NCBI RefSeq assembly: GCF_937920985.1
Contig: NZ_CALDXR010000035.1
Span: forward strand, 1 to 22,552
Source of the DNA: an uncultured Phascolarctobacterium sp.
GTDB taxonomy: Bacteria > Bacillota > Negativicutes > Acidaminococcales > Acidaminococcaceae
Length of the DNA stretch: 22,552 nucleotides
Reading direction: 5' to 3'
Positions 22,504 to 22,552 of this stretch are shown piece by piece (position 1 is the stretch's first letter; each line of letters opens with the position of its first letter). The notes beneath the pieces are model-generated. The model saw only the letters and a list, made by a program, of their open reading frames with translations, searched no databases and was not told where the DNA came from. The translations under genes and the position numbers were made by a program.

Positions 22504-22552
22504 ATCGAGTAGGAGACTGCTCATTATTTGAGCAGTCGACCTCTCACACCAC
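22504..22552 (-). mobile_element. Group IIC intron, 3' end (continues past the right edge)
   Basis: Read on the minus strand from the edge: GTGGTGTGAGAGGTCG, the 3' strand of domain V and linker known from the O. iheyensis IIC intron, then a 9-bp domain VI stem (22515-22523 with 22529-22537) and the end CTCCTACTCGAT. The 3' splice site is near 22504. The following exon (minus) is AT-rich intergenic DNA between intron and the RNA terminator. Confidence 0.88.

Noticed and set aside
1..22552. A single circular molecule with one intron across the junction
   Set aside because: Strand and order would allow it, but gene content is chromosomal and there are no replication or partition genes; two intron copies at contig ends are simpler.
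1..22552. CRISPR array, tRNA or rRNA genes
   Set aside because: No regularly spaced short repeats, tRNA cloverleaf or rRNA signature was seen on either strand.

Overview
The window looks like a chromosomal segment of a low- to mid-GC Firmicute, most likely an anaerobic gut or rumen member of the Negativicutes. The pointers are a decayed oxaloacetate decarboxylase / pyruvate carboxylase subunit fragment, a KtrAB-type K+ uptake locus, a YczE-family protein, a PDDEXK_9-type AAA ATPase, AGGAGG-type ribosome binding sites and group IIC introns. The placement is an inference; there is no rRNA or other marker gene here.

Both window edges lie inside group IIC introns on the minus strand: a 5' end at 1-54, directly behind an intrinsic terminator, and a 3' end with domain VI at 22504-22552. 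The window was probably cut or assembled between two copies of a multicopy intron.

Left third (141-7196, all minus): an RNA-repair locus. A 63-aa protein precedes kptA (RNA 2'-phosphotransferase), a Thg1-like 3'-5' polymerase and a three-domain kinase / metallophosphatase / T4 Rnl1-like ligase. Upstream lie two adjacent WYL-domain proteins, the first with its own promoter and a palindrome at the probable operator, and an RlaP/YcgL-type nucleotidyltransferase. Together these cover end healing, sealing, removal of a 2'-phosphate and 5'-end nucleotide addition, which suggests a damage-responsive tRNA repair system. A terminator hairpin is encoded inside the last codons of the 63-aa gene, just before kptA.

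Middle (7300-14258): an MBL-fold hydrolase; an AT-rich cluster of six small membrane-anchored unknowns (8171-10221), one only 39 aa; a YczE-family membrane protein with a clear promoter; an oxaloacetate decarboxylase alpha relic; an AAA/PDDEXK protein; and a DUF1638 protein.

Potassium region (14391-19595): a KdpE-like regulator and a short KdpD-like kinase (minus) are divergent from ktrB-ktrA (plus). To the left lies a relic of a second copy of this locus, consisting of a regulator fragment and a frameshifted ktrB fragment, with a GNAT gene between them. The GNAT gene has a promoter, a structured leader and an attenuator-like terminator.

Right end (19693-22552): a LOG-family protein, a ZIP metal transporter, and a large structured non-coding RNA of about 650-680 nt on the plus strand. 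The RNA is closed by a 27-bp helix, contains at least three GNRA-capped hairpins and ends at an intrinsic terminator; it resembles the 'ornate large RNA' classes. Three small repeat families (two of them hairpin terminators, one a 98-nt imperfect palindrome) each occur twice in the window.
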